Shown: in pieces, positions 29,856 through 39,230 of the stretch
Position numbering within the stretch: position 1 is the stretch's first letter
Layout: every line of letters begins with the position of its first letter
Source: JBDNJM01 sp041687755
GTDB lineage: Bacteria; Planctomycetota; UBA1135; GCA-002686595
Assembly (NCBI GenBank): GCA_041687755.1
Contig: JBDNJM010000002.1
Coordinates: 1-52,181 of the forward strand
Direction: 5' to 3'
DNA length: 52,181 nucleotides
Translations under genes and position numbers: made by a program
Notes under the pieces: generated by a model
The model's input: the letters and a program-made list of their open reading frames with translations, nothing else
Told to the model about the DNA's origin: nothing
Database searches by the model: none

Positions 29856-30189
29856 GGTCTTGAGCGGGGGGGTTACCCCTATATATTGCGGCTCCTGAGG
29901 GCGCACGCCCGAGACCCCACCGAACGTCGGTGGCGGCCGCGAGGCGGTCGGGTGAGGGTCTACTTACGCCCCAGGACGTTCCGCATTAGACCAGCTCCGG
30001 ATCCTTCTCCGAACCCCCGAATTCTGCCCGGGGACACCCCGGGGCCCCAACTTGCCCGGCCCACCTCCGCCAGTAGCCCGCCTCCTGGGGTGTGCTCCTC
30101 CGACCTCGACGGAATCCGCAAGCGCTCTGATCGCTCCAGCGCCGCCAGGTGATGGGCCAGAGGACACCGCAACGCCGCCAGGCGATCGG
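29856..30189. other. secA upstream region with repeat copy D
   Basis: 334 bases. An AT-rich TATATA at 29880-29885 could be a -10 box for secA about 25 bases before its ATG; I see no good -35. A GCCCGGGG ACA CCCCGGGG hairpin lies at 30026-30044 and the dispersed repeat at 30116-30170. No gene is seen. Confidence 0.4.
30116..30170 (-). repeat. Dispersed 3' hairpin repeat, copy D
   Basis: Shares GCAAGC, CGCTCCAGCGCC and CAGGTGATGGGCC with copy A (23884-23940) in the same order and orientation, and ends about 20 bases beyond the response-regulator stop codon. Confidence 0.45.
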
Positions 30190-31062
30190 TCACCCGGGGC
30201 GATCCAGGAGCCGTTCCAGCATCTCGAACAGCACGTGACGGGGGTAAGGCTTGTGGAGCAGCCCGCTGACCTCCTCAAGCTGGGCCAGGTCGATTTTGCT
30301 GGCCGTTGCCATCAGCACCGGGACCGTCGCCAGCCGCTCGTCCGCCCGCATGCGGCGTAACACCTCGCCCCCGTTCAGCTCCGGCATCTCGAAGTCGAGC
30401 AGCACCAGGTCCGGAACCGGGTCGGCACCAAGGCGCTCCAGGGCGCGGGCGCCGTCGTGGACCATCTCCACCTCGTAGCCCCGGGCCCGCAGCAGCGCCC
30501 CCAGCCCGGCGCTGACGTGCTCGTCATCGTCCACCAGCAGCAGGCGGTGGACCCGGGCCTCGGCCCGCTCGACCTTGGCCAGCTCCGCCAGCAGCGCCAG
30601 CAAGAGCGTGTGCGTTGGAAGGCCGACGTCGTCCCAAGCCCGCTCGATGCGGCTGGCGAGCATTCGGTTGAAGGTCTTGAGGGCCTCCCACTCGGCGTAG
30701 TCCGGCGAGTCCGAATCGATGTCGAGCTTGTCGTGGGTGTCCACGGAGAAGAAAAACTCCTCAGCCACCAGGTGCTCCTGGAGGACGAACTTCATGAACG
30801 GGTAGCGGTAGTTGCCCAGGCGCAAGGTGTACCGCCTCGAACTGGGGTCGTCGCCGGGATCGCCGCGTTCGAAGAGCGCCAGGACATCGGCCCGCGTCGT
30901 AGCAGCCATCAGGGGCTCGAGATCCACTCGCGGTCCGGCGGCCTTGCTGGGCTCCGCCTTGGTGCCCTGCCCGGTGCGTTCCCCTTCCGGAGGCCACGCG
31001 TGCTGACAGAAGACCGAGATCGCGCGCTGCACGTGGTCGGGCTCGAGGTCGTCCAGCCGCAT
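30190..31062 (-). CDS. Response regulator with novel N-terminal domain and C-terminal receiver
   Basis: 290 residues. The receiver domain is C-terminal (about 170-288): LLLVDDDEHVSAGL (acidic pocket), LVLLDFEMPELNGG with the phosphorylatable Asp, VLMATAS (Thr/Ser switch) and LHKPY (Lys). The first 165 residues form a helical domain I do not recognise (LRLGNYRYPFMKFVLQEHL, EFFFSVDTHDKLDID). No DNA-binding or enzymatic output domain is visible, so the N-terminal part may be the output. Receiver-last order is unusual. It starts 3 bases after pyrD and is probably cotranscribed with it. Confidence 0.8.
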   Translation of the reverse strand: MRLDDLEPDHVQRAISVFCQHAWPPEGERTGQGTKAEPSKAAGPRVDLEPLMAATTRADVLALFERGDPGDDPSSRRYTLRLGNYRYPFMKFVLQEHLVAEEFFFSVDTHDKLDIDSDSPDYAEWEALKTFNRMLASRIERAWDDVGLPTHTLLLALLAELAKVERAEARVHRLLLVDDDEHVSAGLGALLRARGYEVEMVHDGARALERLGADPVPDLVLLDFEMPELNGGEVLRRMRADERLATVPVLMATASKIDLAQLEEVSGLLHKPYPRHVLFEMLERLLDRPG

Positions 31063-31065
31063 CGG

Positions 31066-32049
31066 TCAGGCGAGTCGCGCTCCGTCGCGGTGCCCGGCGC
31101 CTGCCCCGCCGGGGCGCGGGCGCGGTAGGCGCTGGCGCCCGTCCTCGAGCGTTCCGACGAGATCGTTGATGTCGGCAATGCCGGCCTCGTCGAGCAAGTC
31201 CGAAATGCGTGCGGCTAGGCGCCCCGGGAGGCCCGGGTCCGCGAAGTTGCCAGTGCCCACCTGCACGGCGCTGCAGCCGGCGACGATGAATTCGAGCACG
31301 TCCTCAGCGGTCCGGATGCCGCCGCACCCGAACACGGGGATCCCAACGGCCTGGGCGCACTCCCAGGCGCAGCGCAGGGCGATCGGCTTGATCGCGGGGC
31401 CGGAGTAGCCGCCCTGGACGGTCGCGACACCCGGCCTGCGCGTGCGCCAGTTCAGCGCCACGCCCAACACGGTGTTGATCGCGGTAATGCCGTCTGCACC
31501 GCCGGCCTCGACGGCCTTGGCCATTTCGCCGATGCGGGTCACGTTCGGCGTGAGCTTCGCGAAGATCGGCTTCGTCGTGACGGCGCGCACGCGGGCGATC
31601 ACGGACTCCGCACGGGCGGGGTCGGTCGCGAGCGGCAGCTTGCCGTCGTCCACGTTCGGACAGGACAGGTTGACTTCGAGACCGTCGATCTCCGGGCGCT
31701 CCTCAAGGGCCGCCGCCGCCTCGGCGAACTCGTGGTCGTGGTGCCCGCCAATGTTGGTCAGGATCAGGCAGTCGGCGCCGGCCACCTCGGGCACGACGTC
31801 CTCAAGGTAGGCCTGCAGCCCCTTGTTCTCGAGCCCGATCGAGTTGATCAGGCCCAGCTCCGTCTCGGCGATGCGCGGTCCCGGATTGCCGCCGCGGGGC
31901 TCGATCGTGACGGTCTTGCTGACCAAGCCCCCGACGCTCGAGGGCGAGCACAGGTGCTGCATTTCGAGCCCATGACCGTAGGTCCCGCTTGCCGAGAAGA
32001 TCGGGTTGCGAGCGGTCAAGGTCGCGAGTTGCACGGCAAGGCTGGCCAT
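31066..32049 (-). CDS. pyrD: Dihydroorotate dehydrogenase, class 1B type
   Basis: 327 residues, a TIM barrel with FMN. NPIFSASGTYGHG, GGLVSKTVT, LEVNLSCPN with the catalytic Cys of class 1 enzymes, AKLTPNVTRI, and the FMN phosphate site in GCGGIRTAEDVLEFI and AVQVGTGNF. Class 1B enzymes oxidise dihydroorotate to orotate with NAD through a PyrK subunit; pyrK is not in this window. The C-terminus (after about residue 300) is a short Gly/Arg-rich tail not typical of the family. It is cotranscribed with the response regulator, a curious pairing for a pyrimidine enzyme. Confidence 0.93.
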   Translation of the reverse strand: MASLAVQLATLTARNPIFSASGTYGHGLEMQHLCSPSSVGGLVSKTVTIEPRGGNPGPRIAETELGLINSIGLENKGLQAYLEDVVPEVAGADCLILTNIGGHHDHEFAEAAAALEERPEIDGLEVNLSCPNVDDGKLPLATDPARAESVIARVRAVTTKPIFAKLTPNVTRIGEMAKAVEAGGADGITAINTVLGVALNWRTRRPGVATVQGGYSGPAIKPIALRCAWECAQAVGIPVFGCGGIRTAEDVLEFIVAGCSAVQVGTGNFADPGLPGRLAARISDLLDEAGIADINDLVGTLEDGRQRLPRPRPGGAGAGHRDGARLA

Positions 32050-32172
32050 CGCCGAATGCTAGCAGACGACTTCGCGCAGACCAGCCTCCGCTAAGGGCCT
32101 ATCCGGGGCCCGCCTCCGGAACGTCGCCGAGCCGTGTCGCAATGGGCTCCACGGCGGGGCGAACTCGAAGAA

Positions 32173-32787
32173 TCAGGCCGGCGCCGCGCCCGGCTCCTCG
32201 GCCGCTTCCGGATCGGAGCGGAATCCGCTCCAGATCAGCAGCACCGCCCCAACCGCGATGCAGGAGTCCGCCACATTGAACGTGGGGTAGTGATAGTCGA
32301 ACGACTCGAAGTACATGTGGATGAAGTCCCGCACGGCGCCGAAGGGGTGCCCCTCCGGGGGATCTCGGAACAGGTTGTCCCACAGGTTGCCGGTCGCGCC
32401 GGCCAGGATCAGCGTGTAGGCCAGGGCCAGCATGCGCTGGGCCTGCGGCGTGCGCACCAGCAGCCACAGCAGCACGAGCACGGCCACCACGCGGCCCCCC
32501 ACCAGCAGCCAGGGCATCGAGTCCCCGATGCCCCAGGCGGCGCCCTTGTTCTCGCTGATCATCCAGCCCAGGAAGTCCCCGATCACCGGCACCCGCCAGT
32601 GGCCGTTGAACCAGACCTCCGCGCCCTCCGGCAGGCTAGCACCGGGGCCGCTGCGATCGAGCCAGGTGAACATCAGGGCCTTGGTCCAGAGGTCCAGCCG
32701 AATGAGGGCCGCGACGGCCGCGAGACGCACCAGGCGGGTGACGTTGGAAACCCCAGCGGGGTCTTGGGGGCTCTGCGAGGTGCTCAT
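32173..32787 (-). CDS. lspA: Lipoprotein signal peptidase (signal peptidase II)
   Basis: 204 residues from the ATG at 32787. Four membrane spans. The two catalytic aspartates are in the family motifs: AGATGNLWDNL and FNVADSCIAVG. SENKGAAWGI matches the conserved NxGxAFG/W loop. It removes the signal peptide of diacylated lipoproteins. Substrates in this window include the proteins with LALAGC, LMLAAC, LGLGAC, LALASC and LLGAC lipoboxes. It lies upstream of pyrD with a 123-base gap. Confidence 0.95.
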   Translation of the reverse strand: MSTSQSPQDPAGVSNVTRLVRLAAVAALIRLDLWTKALMFTWLDRSGPGASLPEGAEVWFNGHWRVPVIGDFLGWMISENKGAAWGIGDSMPWLLVGGRVVAVLVLLWLLVRTPQAQRMLALAYTLILAGATGNLWDNLFRDPPEGHPFGAVRDFIHMYFESFDYHYPTFNVADSCIAVGAVLLIWSGFRSDPEAAEEPGAAPA

Positions 32788-32882
32788 CGGCGCGGGATGG
32801 TAGCAGCTGTGGGCCGAGGCCTCGAACCTCCTCGCGTCCGCTTGAGCCAAGCGGACCCGCTAGCCGCTACCTTCGAGGCCGG

Positions 32883-33824
32883 ATGTCCAAGCCGCCCAAG
32901 CCCCCGCGCCACGCCGAGCCACCGCCGGCCGGGTTCCAGCGCGCCATCGACGAGCACCTGCTCGGCCTGCGCACCGAGGTCGGTCTGGCGCGGCGCTCGA
33001 TCCAGGCCTACCGCGGGGACCTGGAGGCCTTCGGTCGCTGGTGTGGCCAGCGCGATGTGGCGGATCCGCTGGAGCTGACCCACGAGCACCTCACGGACTA
33101 TCTCGGCTACCTGCGCGGCCCGGCCGGCTTCGCCGAGGCCAGCGTGGCCCGCGCCCTCGCCTGCCTGCGCGGGTTTGTGCGCGCGCTCGTCGCGGCCGGC
33201 GACCTCGCGCGCGACCCCAGCGCCCGCCTGGCCGCCCCCAAACTCGAACGCAAGCTGCCCAGCGTCCCCAGCATCGAGCAGGTCGAGGCCCTCCTGGGCG
33301 GTATCGACGGATCGGGCCCGGCCGAGCAACGCGACCGCGCCTTGCTCGAGGTCCTGTACGCCAGCGGCGCGCGGGTCTCCGAGGCCTGCGGGCTCGTCAC
33401 CGCGGACCTGCACCCCGAACTGACCGAGCTGCGCCTGTTCGGCAAGGGCGGCAAGACCCGCGCCGTGCCCCTGGGAGCCCGCGGCGCCGAGGCCTTGAGC
33501 ACCTGGATCCGCTTCGGCCGCGAGCAGTTCCCCGGCGCGCTGACCCGCGGCGAAGTGTTCCTGACCCGCCGCGGTACCCCGCTGACCCGCGCCGGCGCCT
33601 GGCGCATCGTCAAGGCCCGCGCCCTCACGGCGGGGCTGCCGGCCAGCGTCTCCCCGCACACCCTGCGGCACGCCTTCGCGAGCCACCTGGTCGAGGCGGG
33701 GGCAGACCTGCGCGCCGTGCAGGAGATGCTCGGGCACGCTTCGATCGCGACGACGCAGCTCTACACGCACCTCGACTCGACCAAGCTGTTGGCGATTCAT
33801 CGGCTGCACCATCCACGCGCCTGA
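32883..33824 (+). CDS. xerD: Tyrosine recombinase XerD/XerC type
   Basis: 313 residues. An N-terminal SAM-like core-binding domain (RSIQAYRGDLEAFGRW) is followed by the catalytic domain. Its catalytic set is complete: Arg in GARVSEACGL, Lys in GKGGKTR, HTLRHAFASHL, His in GHASI, and the nucleophilic Tyr in TTQLYTHLD. Length and motifs match chromosomal XerC/D that resolve dimers at dif, rather than phage integrases. It starts 95 bases from lspA, in divergent orientation. No dif site is recognised in the window. Confidence 0.92.
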   Translation: MSKPPKPPRHAEPPPAGFQRAIDEHLLGLRTEVGLARRSIQAYRGDLEAFGRWCGQRDVADPLELTHEHLTDYLGYLRGPAGFAEASVARALACLRGFVRALVAAGDLARDPSARLAAPKLERKLPSVPSIEQVEALLGGIDGSGPAEQRDRALLEVLYASGARVSEACGLVTADLHPELTELRLFGKGGKTRAVPLGARGAEALSTWIRFGREQFPGALTRGEVFLTRRGTPLTRAGAWRIVKARALTAGLPASVSPHTLRHAFASHLVEAGADLRAVQEMLGHASIATTQLYTHLDSTKLLAIHRLHHPRA

Positions 33825-33865
33825 GCCCTGCTCGCCGGACGCGGCGGGACCGGCGAAAACGAAGG

Positions 33866-33906
33866 GCGGGCGAGCCCGCGCACGTGAAGTGCCCCGGCTC
33901 GCCCGC
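33866..33906. terminator. Stem-loop between convergent genes after xerD
   Basis: GCGGGCGAGCC at 33866-33876 and GGCTCGCCCGC at 33896-33906 form a perfect 11-bp stem with a 19-base loop. There is no T-run. It lies between xerD and the opposite-facing pseudogene, so it may act as a two-way terminator. Confidence 0.5.
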
Positions 33907-33949
33907 GGAAATCACCAGGTCTGCCGGTCGCAGACTCTGCGAAGACGCG

Positions 33950-34563
33950 CTACGGAATCGTGAATACGACGTCCACGATCCTAGGCACGAGCCCGAGCAT
34001 CCCGAAGTCGAACACGGCCGCTTGGAAGTACACCTCGACGCCCATCGGAATGCCGGAGATCGGCCCCCACAGGATGCAGTTTGCTCCCGCGAAAGGGGTC
34101 GCCGTGATTCCGCCCGCCAACAAAGGCCGTCGCGAGGCTCGCGGGTCCTTGTAAGGTCCCCTGCGCCTCCTCAGCGGCAAGCATTTGGGGATGGCCGGCC
34201 AGTTCGGCGCGCGGCGCGGGCCCTGCCTTAATGAGCAAGCTAGGAGCGAGCCACCGGTGACCCCTGACCTGGCCCCCAACCGCTTCACTTGGATCTGCCA
34301 GACCTGAGGCTTGCTCGGCGAGGACCTCCCGGCACTCGCCCAGGAATTCGGTGAACGCCGCGTGCTGTGAAGTCCGGCGGAGCTCCGCCCACGGACCCGG
34401 TAGCGCACCGTGGCGCGCCTCGTCGTGGGACCGGATCACCAAAGAGCGGCTCCATTGCCGTGAAACACTCGGGGCCGAGATGGGCCTCCTGGGTTTGAAA
34501 TTGGAGCGCCATGGCGGCGGGAGCGAGCCCGGTGAGCGCTGCAGTCAGCAAGAGGCCCTTCAT
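33950..34563 (-). pseudogene. Frameshifted secreted protein with C-terminal beta domain
   Basis: Starts at the ATG at 34563 with a good signal peptide (MKGLLLTAALTGLAPAAMA) and continues QFQTQEAHLGPECFTAMEPL. Around 34435 the frame moves to one coding SHDEARHGALPGPWAELRR and FLGECREVLAEQ, and around 34150 to a third that ends ILWGPISGIPMGVEVYFQAA and LVPRIVDVVFTIP. The C-terminal GVEVYFQAAVFD segment resembles the ends of many secreted planctomycete proteins. Joined, it would be about 200 residues. Function unknown. The breaks could be real or sequencing indels. Confidence 0.55.
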
Positions 34564-35003
34564 GGGGATGCTTTGCAAGTGATGGAGGGATGCCTCGGCG
34601 GGGGCGCGGCACCAACACCAAGCAGGCGACCGGGCGCCGAGTGAGGGCAAGGCACTCGGCGCCCCGTCAGGAGTGCTCGGAACGCCCTCGGCGCGGTGGT
34701 TGCGCCCCCTCGTTCCGTGTGCTCTGGCCCTTGGGATCCCGAATCGAGGCCTGGCGAGCCCGCTGGGGGGGTCCGCGGGGTCGACTCCGAGGCCCACGTC
34801 ACGCGAACGCAACGTCCTCGCTCCCACACGAGAAAAAGGGTCGGCCTGAAGCAGAGCATGCCCCATTAAGCAAACCCCGGGCCAAGCGTGCGGACCCGGC
34901 ACCTGAAGCGGCCCCGGGCGCGCCCTCCGCGGGCGCGCGGCTCGCGCCGCGCCGATCACCGCCAGCGGGCGGCTCGATGGCCCCGAGGCCCCCATCGCGC
35001 CGG
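34564..35003. other. Intergenic region with large hairpin
   Basis: 440 bases between uvrC and the secreted-protein remnant. It contains a 12-bp inverted repeat (GGGCGCCGAGTG at 34632-34643, CACTCGGCGCCC at 34653-34664). The remainder is GC-rich and I see no convincing gene. Confidence 0.4.
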
Positions 35004-36884
35004 CTAGTCGGACTCCGCTTCCCGGCCGTGGAGCCGGTCCACGATGACGCGCGCCAGCTTGGGCCCGATGCTGGGCAGGGCTCCAATCTGTTCGACCGAG
35101 GCCTGCTTGACTCCCACGACCGACCCGAAGGCCTTGAGCAGCGCCTTGCGCTTTTGGTCGCCCACGCCGGGGATCGAGTCGAGCTGGCTCTGGATCCGGC
35201 CGCGGCGCTTGCGGTGGTAGGTGATGGCGAAGCGGTGGGCCTCGTCGCGCAGCCGCTCGAGCATGTGGCGCGCCGAGTCGTGGCGCGGCAGCACGATGTA
35301 CGGGCTCGTCGGAGCAAGCACGAGCCGCTCTTCACTGCGCCCCTTGCGCTTGCCGTCAATCGTGCGCTCGGGCCGCGCCTTGGCGAGGCCCACGATCGGC
35401 AGCTCCCAGGCGCCGAGCTCATCGCGCGCTTCCCAGGCCTTGGCGAGCTGCTGCGCGCCGCCGTCGACCACGATCAGGTCCGGCAGATCCTCGTTGTCCA
35501 TCCCCCGCCGAATCGAGCGGCCCACGACTTCCTTCATCGAGGCGAAATCGTCCTGGCCGTCCACCCCGCGCACCTTGTAGTGGCGGTACCCCGAGCGATC
35601 TGGGAGTCCGCCGCGAAAGCGCACGCGACTGGCAACGACCTCCGTGCCCTGGGTGTTCGAGATGTCGAAGCAGTCGATGATCTCCGGCGGGTTCTCCGGG
35701 TCGAGGTCGACCCAGCGCGCGAGCTTAGCGAGGGCCTCGCGCTCCTCCGCCGCGGCTTCGGTTGCACGCTCCAGCTCCGCGCGGGCGTTGGTGCCGGCCG
35801 TGTCGAGCATGCGCCAGCGGTCCCCGCTGCTGGGTACCAACAGCTTGGTCGCCTCGCCGAAGACAACCTCCAGCAGCTCCGGCTCCGCCGGCGGGCAGGG
35901 CAACAAGATCTCCGTCGGTGCCTCGCGCCGCCCCGCCCCATACAGCGCGGTCAGCACGCTGTGCATCAACTCCTCGTCCGGCAGGCTTGAGCGGAAGGTG
36001 TGGCAGCGGCTCTCGGAGAGACGGCCGTTCCGGAAGGCGAGGCGGTGCACAACTGCCTTCTCCGCCCTGCGCGCCAATCCGAGCACGTCCCGATCGATCT
36101 TGTCCTTCGGGCGCACGCCCTGGCCCTCGACGGTGCGCCGCAGGGCCGTCAGGCGATCGCGCCAGGACGCGGCCAGCTCGTAGTCGAGCTTCTCGGCTGC
36201 CGTCTCCATGCGCCCCTGCAGGTCCGTCTCCAGCTCCGCCGTCTCGCCCTGCAGAACGCGCATCGCGCGCTCCACGAGGTCCGCATAGCCCCCTGCGTCG
36301 ATCAAGTCCACACAGGGCGCCGAGCACAGGCCGATCTGGTGCTTCAGGCACGGCCGCGTGCGGTTGTTCAGCACGGAGTCGCTGCAGTCGCGCAACGGCA
36401 CGACCCGGTGCAAATCGCTCAAGGTCCGGCGCACCGAACGCGAGGACGCGAAGGGCCCGAAGAAGCGCGAGCGCCCCGTGGTCTTGCCGGCCCGCTCGGT
36501 CTTCGGCGCGTGCGCGCGGACGAACTTCAGGCGTGGGTAGGCCTCGTCCGTATCGACCCGGATCATCAGGAACGACTTGTCGTCCTTGAGCCGCACGTTG
36601 TGGGGCGGCTTGTGCTGCTTGATCAGCGTGTCTTCGAGCAGCAGCGCCTCCCCCTCGGTGCGCGTGACGATCGTCTCGACGCTGGTCGCGTCGCGCTCAA
36701 GGAACCACACGCCCAGGCGTCCGTCGCCGCCCCGCCGCCGATAGCTCATCAGTCGGCTGCGCAGGTTGCGCGCCTTCCCGACGTACAGCACCTCCTGCGC
36801 CGCATTGCGGAAGATGTACACGCCCGGCCGGGTCGAGACCCCGTCGATCGACCACTGGGGTCCGTCCTGTGGCGCCTCGCTCAC
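35004..36884 (-). CDS. uvrC: Excinuclease ABC subunit C
   Basis: 626 residues from a GTG at 36884. The N-terminal GIY-YIG nuclease has GVYIFRN, VLYVGKARNLRSRL and the catalytic Glu in EGEALLLE. It is followed by the Cys-rich link (RPCLKHQIGLCSAPCV), a UVR domain near residues 205-240 that contacts UvrB, the RNase H-like nuclease (FDISNTQGTEVVASRV, VVDGGAQQL) and a C-terminal helix-hairpin-helix pair (IPGVGDQKRKALLKAFGSV). It cuts DNA on both sides of a lesion. It begins 9 bases after the uvrB stop, so uvrB-uvrC form an operon, an uncommon arrangement. Confidence 0.97.
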   Translation of the reverse strand: MSEAPQDGPQWSIDGVSTRPGVYIFRNAAQEVLYVGKARNLRSRLMSYRRRGGDGRLGVWFLERDATSVETIVTRTEGEALLLEDTLIKQHKPPHNVRLKDDKSFLMIRVDTDEAYPRLKFVRAHAPKTERAGKTTGRSRFFGPFASSRSVRRTLSDLHRVVPLRDCSDSVLNNRTRPCLKHQIGLCSAPCVDLIDAGGYADLVERAMRVLQGETAELETDLQGRMETAAEKLDYELAASWRDRLTALRRTVEGQGVRPKDKIDRDVLGLARRAEKAVVHRLAFRNGRLSESRCHTFRSSLPDEELMHSVLTALYGAGRREAPTEILLPCPPAEPELLEVVFGEATKLLVPSSGDRWRMLDTAGTNARAELERATEAAAEEREALAKLARWVDLDPENPPEIIDCFDISNTQGTEVVASRVRFRGGLPDRSGYRHYKVRGVDGQDDFASMKEVVGRSIRRGMDNEDLPDLIVVDGGAQQLAKAWEARDELGAWELPIVGLAKARPERTIDGKRKGRSEERLVLAPTSPYIVLPRHDSARHMLERLRDEAHRFAITYHRKRRGRIQSQLDSIPGVGDQKRKALLKAFGSVVGVKQASVEQIGALPSIGPKLARVIVDRLHGREAESD

Positions 36885-36893
36885 GTTCGGGCC

Positions 36894-38927
36894 TCAGGCG
36901 AGCTTGAGCTCGAGCGCCTCAAGTTCGTTCACGCGATCGCGCATCTTCGCCGCGTCCTCGAACCGCAGCTCGCTCGCGGCCTTGAACATCTCCCCGCGCA
37001 GGGACTCCAGCTCGCGCCGCAGCCGGCCGGCATCCCAATTCGCAGGGTTCTCTGCGACCTTCGAACTGCCGCCGCGGCCGCCGTCGTCCTCGTTCAGGTC
37101 GACGCCGGAATAGTCCATGTCGTACATGGCCTCGATCGAATTCCGAATCGGTTTGATGATCGTCTGCGGCGTGATGCCCTCCTGCTCGTTCCAGGCCAGC
37201 TGCTTCACGCGCCGCCGGTTGACTTCGTCCAGGGTGATCCGGATCGATTTCGTCTCCTTGTCGGCGAAGAGGATGACGCGTCCCTCAACGTTCCGCGCCG
37301 CGCGGCCGCAGGTCTGGATCAGGCTGGTTGCCGAGCGCAGGAAGCCCTCCTTGTCGGCGTCGAGGACCGCCACCAGAGCCACTTCCGGCAGGTCGAGGCC
37401 CTCGCGCAGCAGGTTGATGCCGATCAGCACGTCGAACGTGCCCAGGCGCAGGTCGCGCAGGATCTGCATACGTTCAATCGCGTCGATCTCCGAGTGCATG
37501 TAGCGCACCTTCACGCCCAGCTCGGCCAGGTACGTCGTCAGCTCCTCGGCGGAGCGCTTCGTCAGGGTGGTGACGAGCGTGCGCCAGCCCGCCTTGGTGG
37601 TCTTGCGGATCTCGGCCAGCAGATCGTCCACCTGGGTCCGTGCAGAGCGAATCTCGATCGGCGGGTCGATCAGGCCTGTCGGCCGCACGATTTGCTCAGC
37701 GACTCGCTCGCCTGAGATATTCAATTCGTACTCCTTCGGCGTCGCCGAGACGAAGACGATCTGCTGGACCAACTTCTCCCACTCCTCGAACTTCAACGGC
37801 CGGTTGTCGAGCGCGCTCGGCAAGCGGAAGCCGTGCTCGACCAGGGTTTCCTTGCGCGAGCGGTCACCCTTGTACATGCCGCCGACCTGAGAAACGGACA
37901 CGTGGCTCTCGTCCACGAACACGATCCAGTCGTCGGGGAAGTAGTTCAGCAGCGTGAACGGCGCCTGGCCCGGCTCGCGCCCGTCCATCCAGCGCGAGTA
38001 GTTTTCGATGCCGGGGCAGGAGCCAACCTCGCGCAGCATCTCGAGATCGTGCCGAGTGCGCTGCTCGAGTCGCTGGGCCTCCAGCAGCTTGCCGTTCTCA
38101 CGCAGCTGGGGCAGGCGCTCTTCCAGCTCGGCCGCGATGCCGTGCACGGCACTCAGCACGCGCTCCTTGGGCGTCACGTAGTGGCCGGACGGATAGACGG
38201 TGACCTGCTCTAGCTCGGCCAGGATTTCGCCCCGCATGGGATCGACCTCGAGGATTGCCTCCAGCTCGTCCCCGAACAGCTCGAAGCGGATCACGCGCCC
38301 CTCCTCGTAGGACGGGAACACCTCGATCACGTCGCCGCGCGCCCGGAACGTGCCGCGCCGGAACTCCAGGTGGTTGCGGCTGTACTGCATCTGGGTCAGC
38401 CGCCGCAGCAGTTCGTCCCGATCCACCGAGTCCCCCACCTTGAGCGGCAGGGCCATCTCGCTGTAGTTGCTCGGGCTGCCCAGGCCGTAGATGCACGACA
38501 CGGAGGCGACGATGATCACGTCCTTGCGCTCGAGCAGCGAGCGCGTCGCGCTGTTGCGCAGGCGCTCGATGTTCTCGTTGATGCTCGCGTCCTTCTCGAT
38601 GAAGGTGTCCGAGGAGGCGACGTAGGCCTCGGGCTGGTAGTAGTCGTAGTAGCTGACGAAGTACTCGACCGCGTTGTCCGGGAACAGCTCCTTGAACTCG
38701 GCGTAGAGCTGGGCAGCGAGCGTCTTGTTGGGGCTCAGGATCAGCGCCGGGCGATTCAGCCGTTCGATGGCGGCCGCCATCGTGAACGTCTTGCCGGAGC
38801 CGGTGATGCCCAGCAGCGTCTGGTAACGACTGCCGCTCTGAAGCCACTCGACGAGCTTCTCGATCGCCTGGGGCTGATCGCCCTGGGGACCGAACGGGCT
38901 CTCGAGGCGGAAGGGCTTAGTCGTCAT
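36894..38927 (-). CDS. uvrB: Excinuclease ABC subunit B
   Basis: 677 residues. SF2 helicase-like: FGPQGDQPQAIEKL (Q-like motif), Walker A GITGSGKTF, the beta-hairpin region YYDYYQPEAYV that opens the lesion, VDESHVS, TLTKRSAEEL and GINLLREGLDLP. A UVR motif lies at the C-terminus (ELRFEDAAKMRDRVNELE) and pairs with UvrC. It verifies DNA damage after UvrA loading. The first gene of uvrB-uvrC; no LexA-type operator is recognised upstream. Confidence 0.98.
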   Translation of the reverse strand: MTTKPFRLESPFGPQGDQPQAIEKLVEWLQSGSRYQTLLGITGSGKTFTMAAAIERLNRPALILSPNKTLAAQLYAEFKELFPDNAVEYFVSYYDYYQPEAYVASSDTFIEKDASINENIERLRNSATRSLLERKDVIIVASVSCIYGLGSPSNYSEMALPLKVGDSVDRDELLRRLTQMQYSRNHLEFRRGTFRARGDVIEVFPSYEEGRVIRFELFGDELEAILEVDPMRGEILAELEQVTVYPSGHYVTPKERVLSAVHGIAAELEERLPQLRENGKLLEAQRLEQRTRHDLEMLREVGSCPGIENYSRWMDGREPGQAPFTLLNYFPDDWIVFVDESHVSVSQVGGMYKGDRSRKETLVEHGFRLPSALDNRPLKFEEWEKLVQQIVFVSATPKEYELNISGERVAEQIVRPTGLIDPPIEIRSARTQVDDLLAEIRKTTKAGWRTLVTTLTKRSAEELTTYLAELGVKVRYMHSEIDAIERMQILRDLRLGTFDVLIGINLLREGLDLPEVALVAVLDADKEGFLRSATSLIQTCGRAARNVEGRVILFADKETKSIRITLDEVNRRRVKQLAWNEQEGITPQTIIKPIRNSIEAMYDMDYSGVDLNEDDGGRGGSSKVAENPANWDAGRLRRELESLRGEMFKAASELRFEDAAKMRDRVNELEALELKLA

Positions 38928-39230
38928 GGGGTTCGGAGAGGTCGCGGGCGGCGCTGCATCGGGACTCGGGCGGGGCTCGGGGGGATCTTCCCGGCTCCGC
39001 TAGGGGCGGCGGCCGGCCCGGGGGTGCATCGGTTCTGGGCTCCTTGCGCCCCTAACCGCACCCCCGTATCTTGCTCGGGCGCGCGGGCCGGAACCGGCTG
39101 GCACGCAAGGAGCCTATCTCCCGACGAGCACCTCCCGTGCCACCGCCTAGGGGATAGGACGATTCGAGACCCGTTTCCCGTGCGGCGGGCTCCGAACCCC
39201 TCCCGAGCCCAACGTCCCTCTCCCTGAATC
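38928..39230. other. Divergent intergenic region uvrB / zinc-ribbon gene
   Basis: 303 bases, very GC-rich. It should hold two divergent promoters, but no clear -35/-10 pair, SOS box or small ORF can be supported. Confidence 0.4.

Noticed and set aside
32883..33824. xerD-type gene as integrase of a mobile element
   Set aside because: Length and motifs fit a housekeeping Xer recombinase and its neighbours (lspA, pyrD, uvrBC) are core genes.
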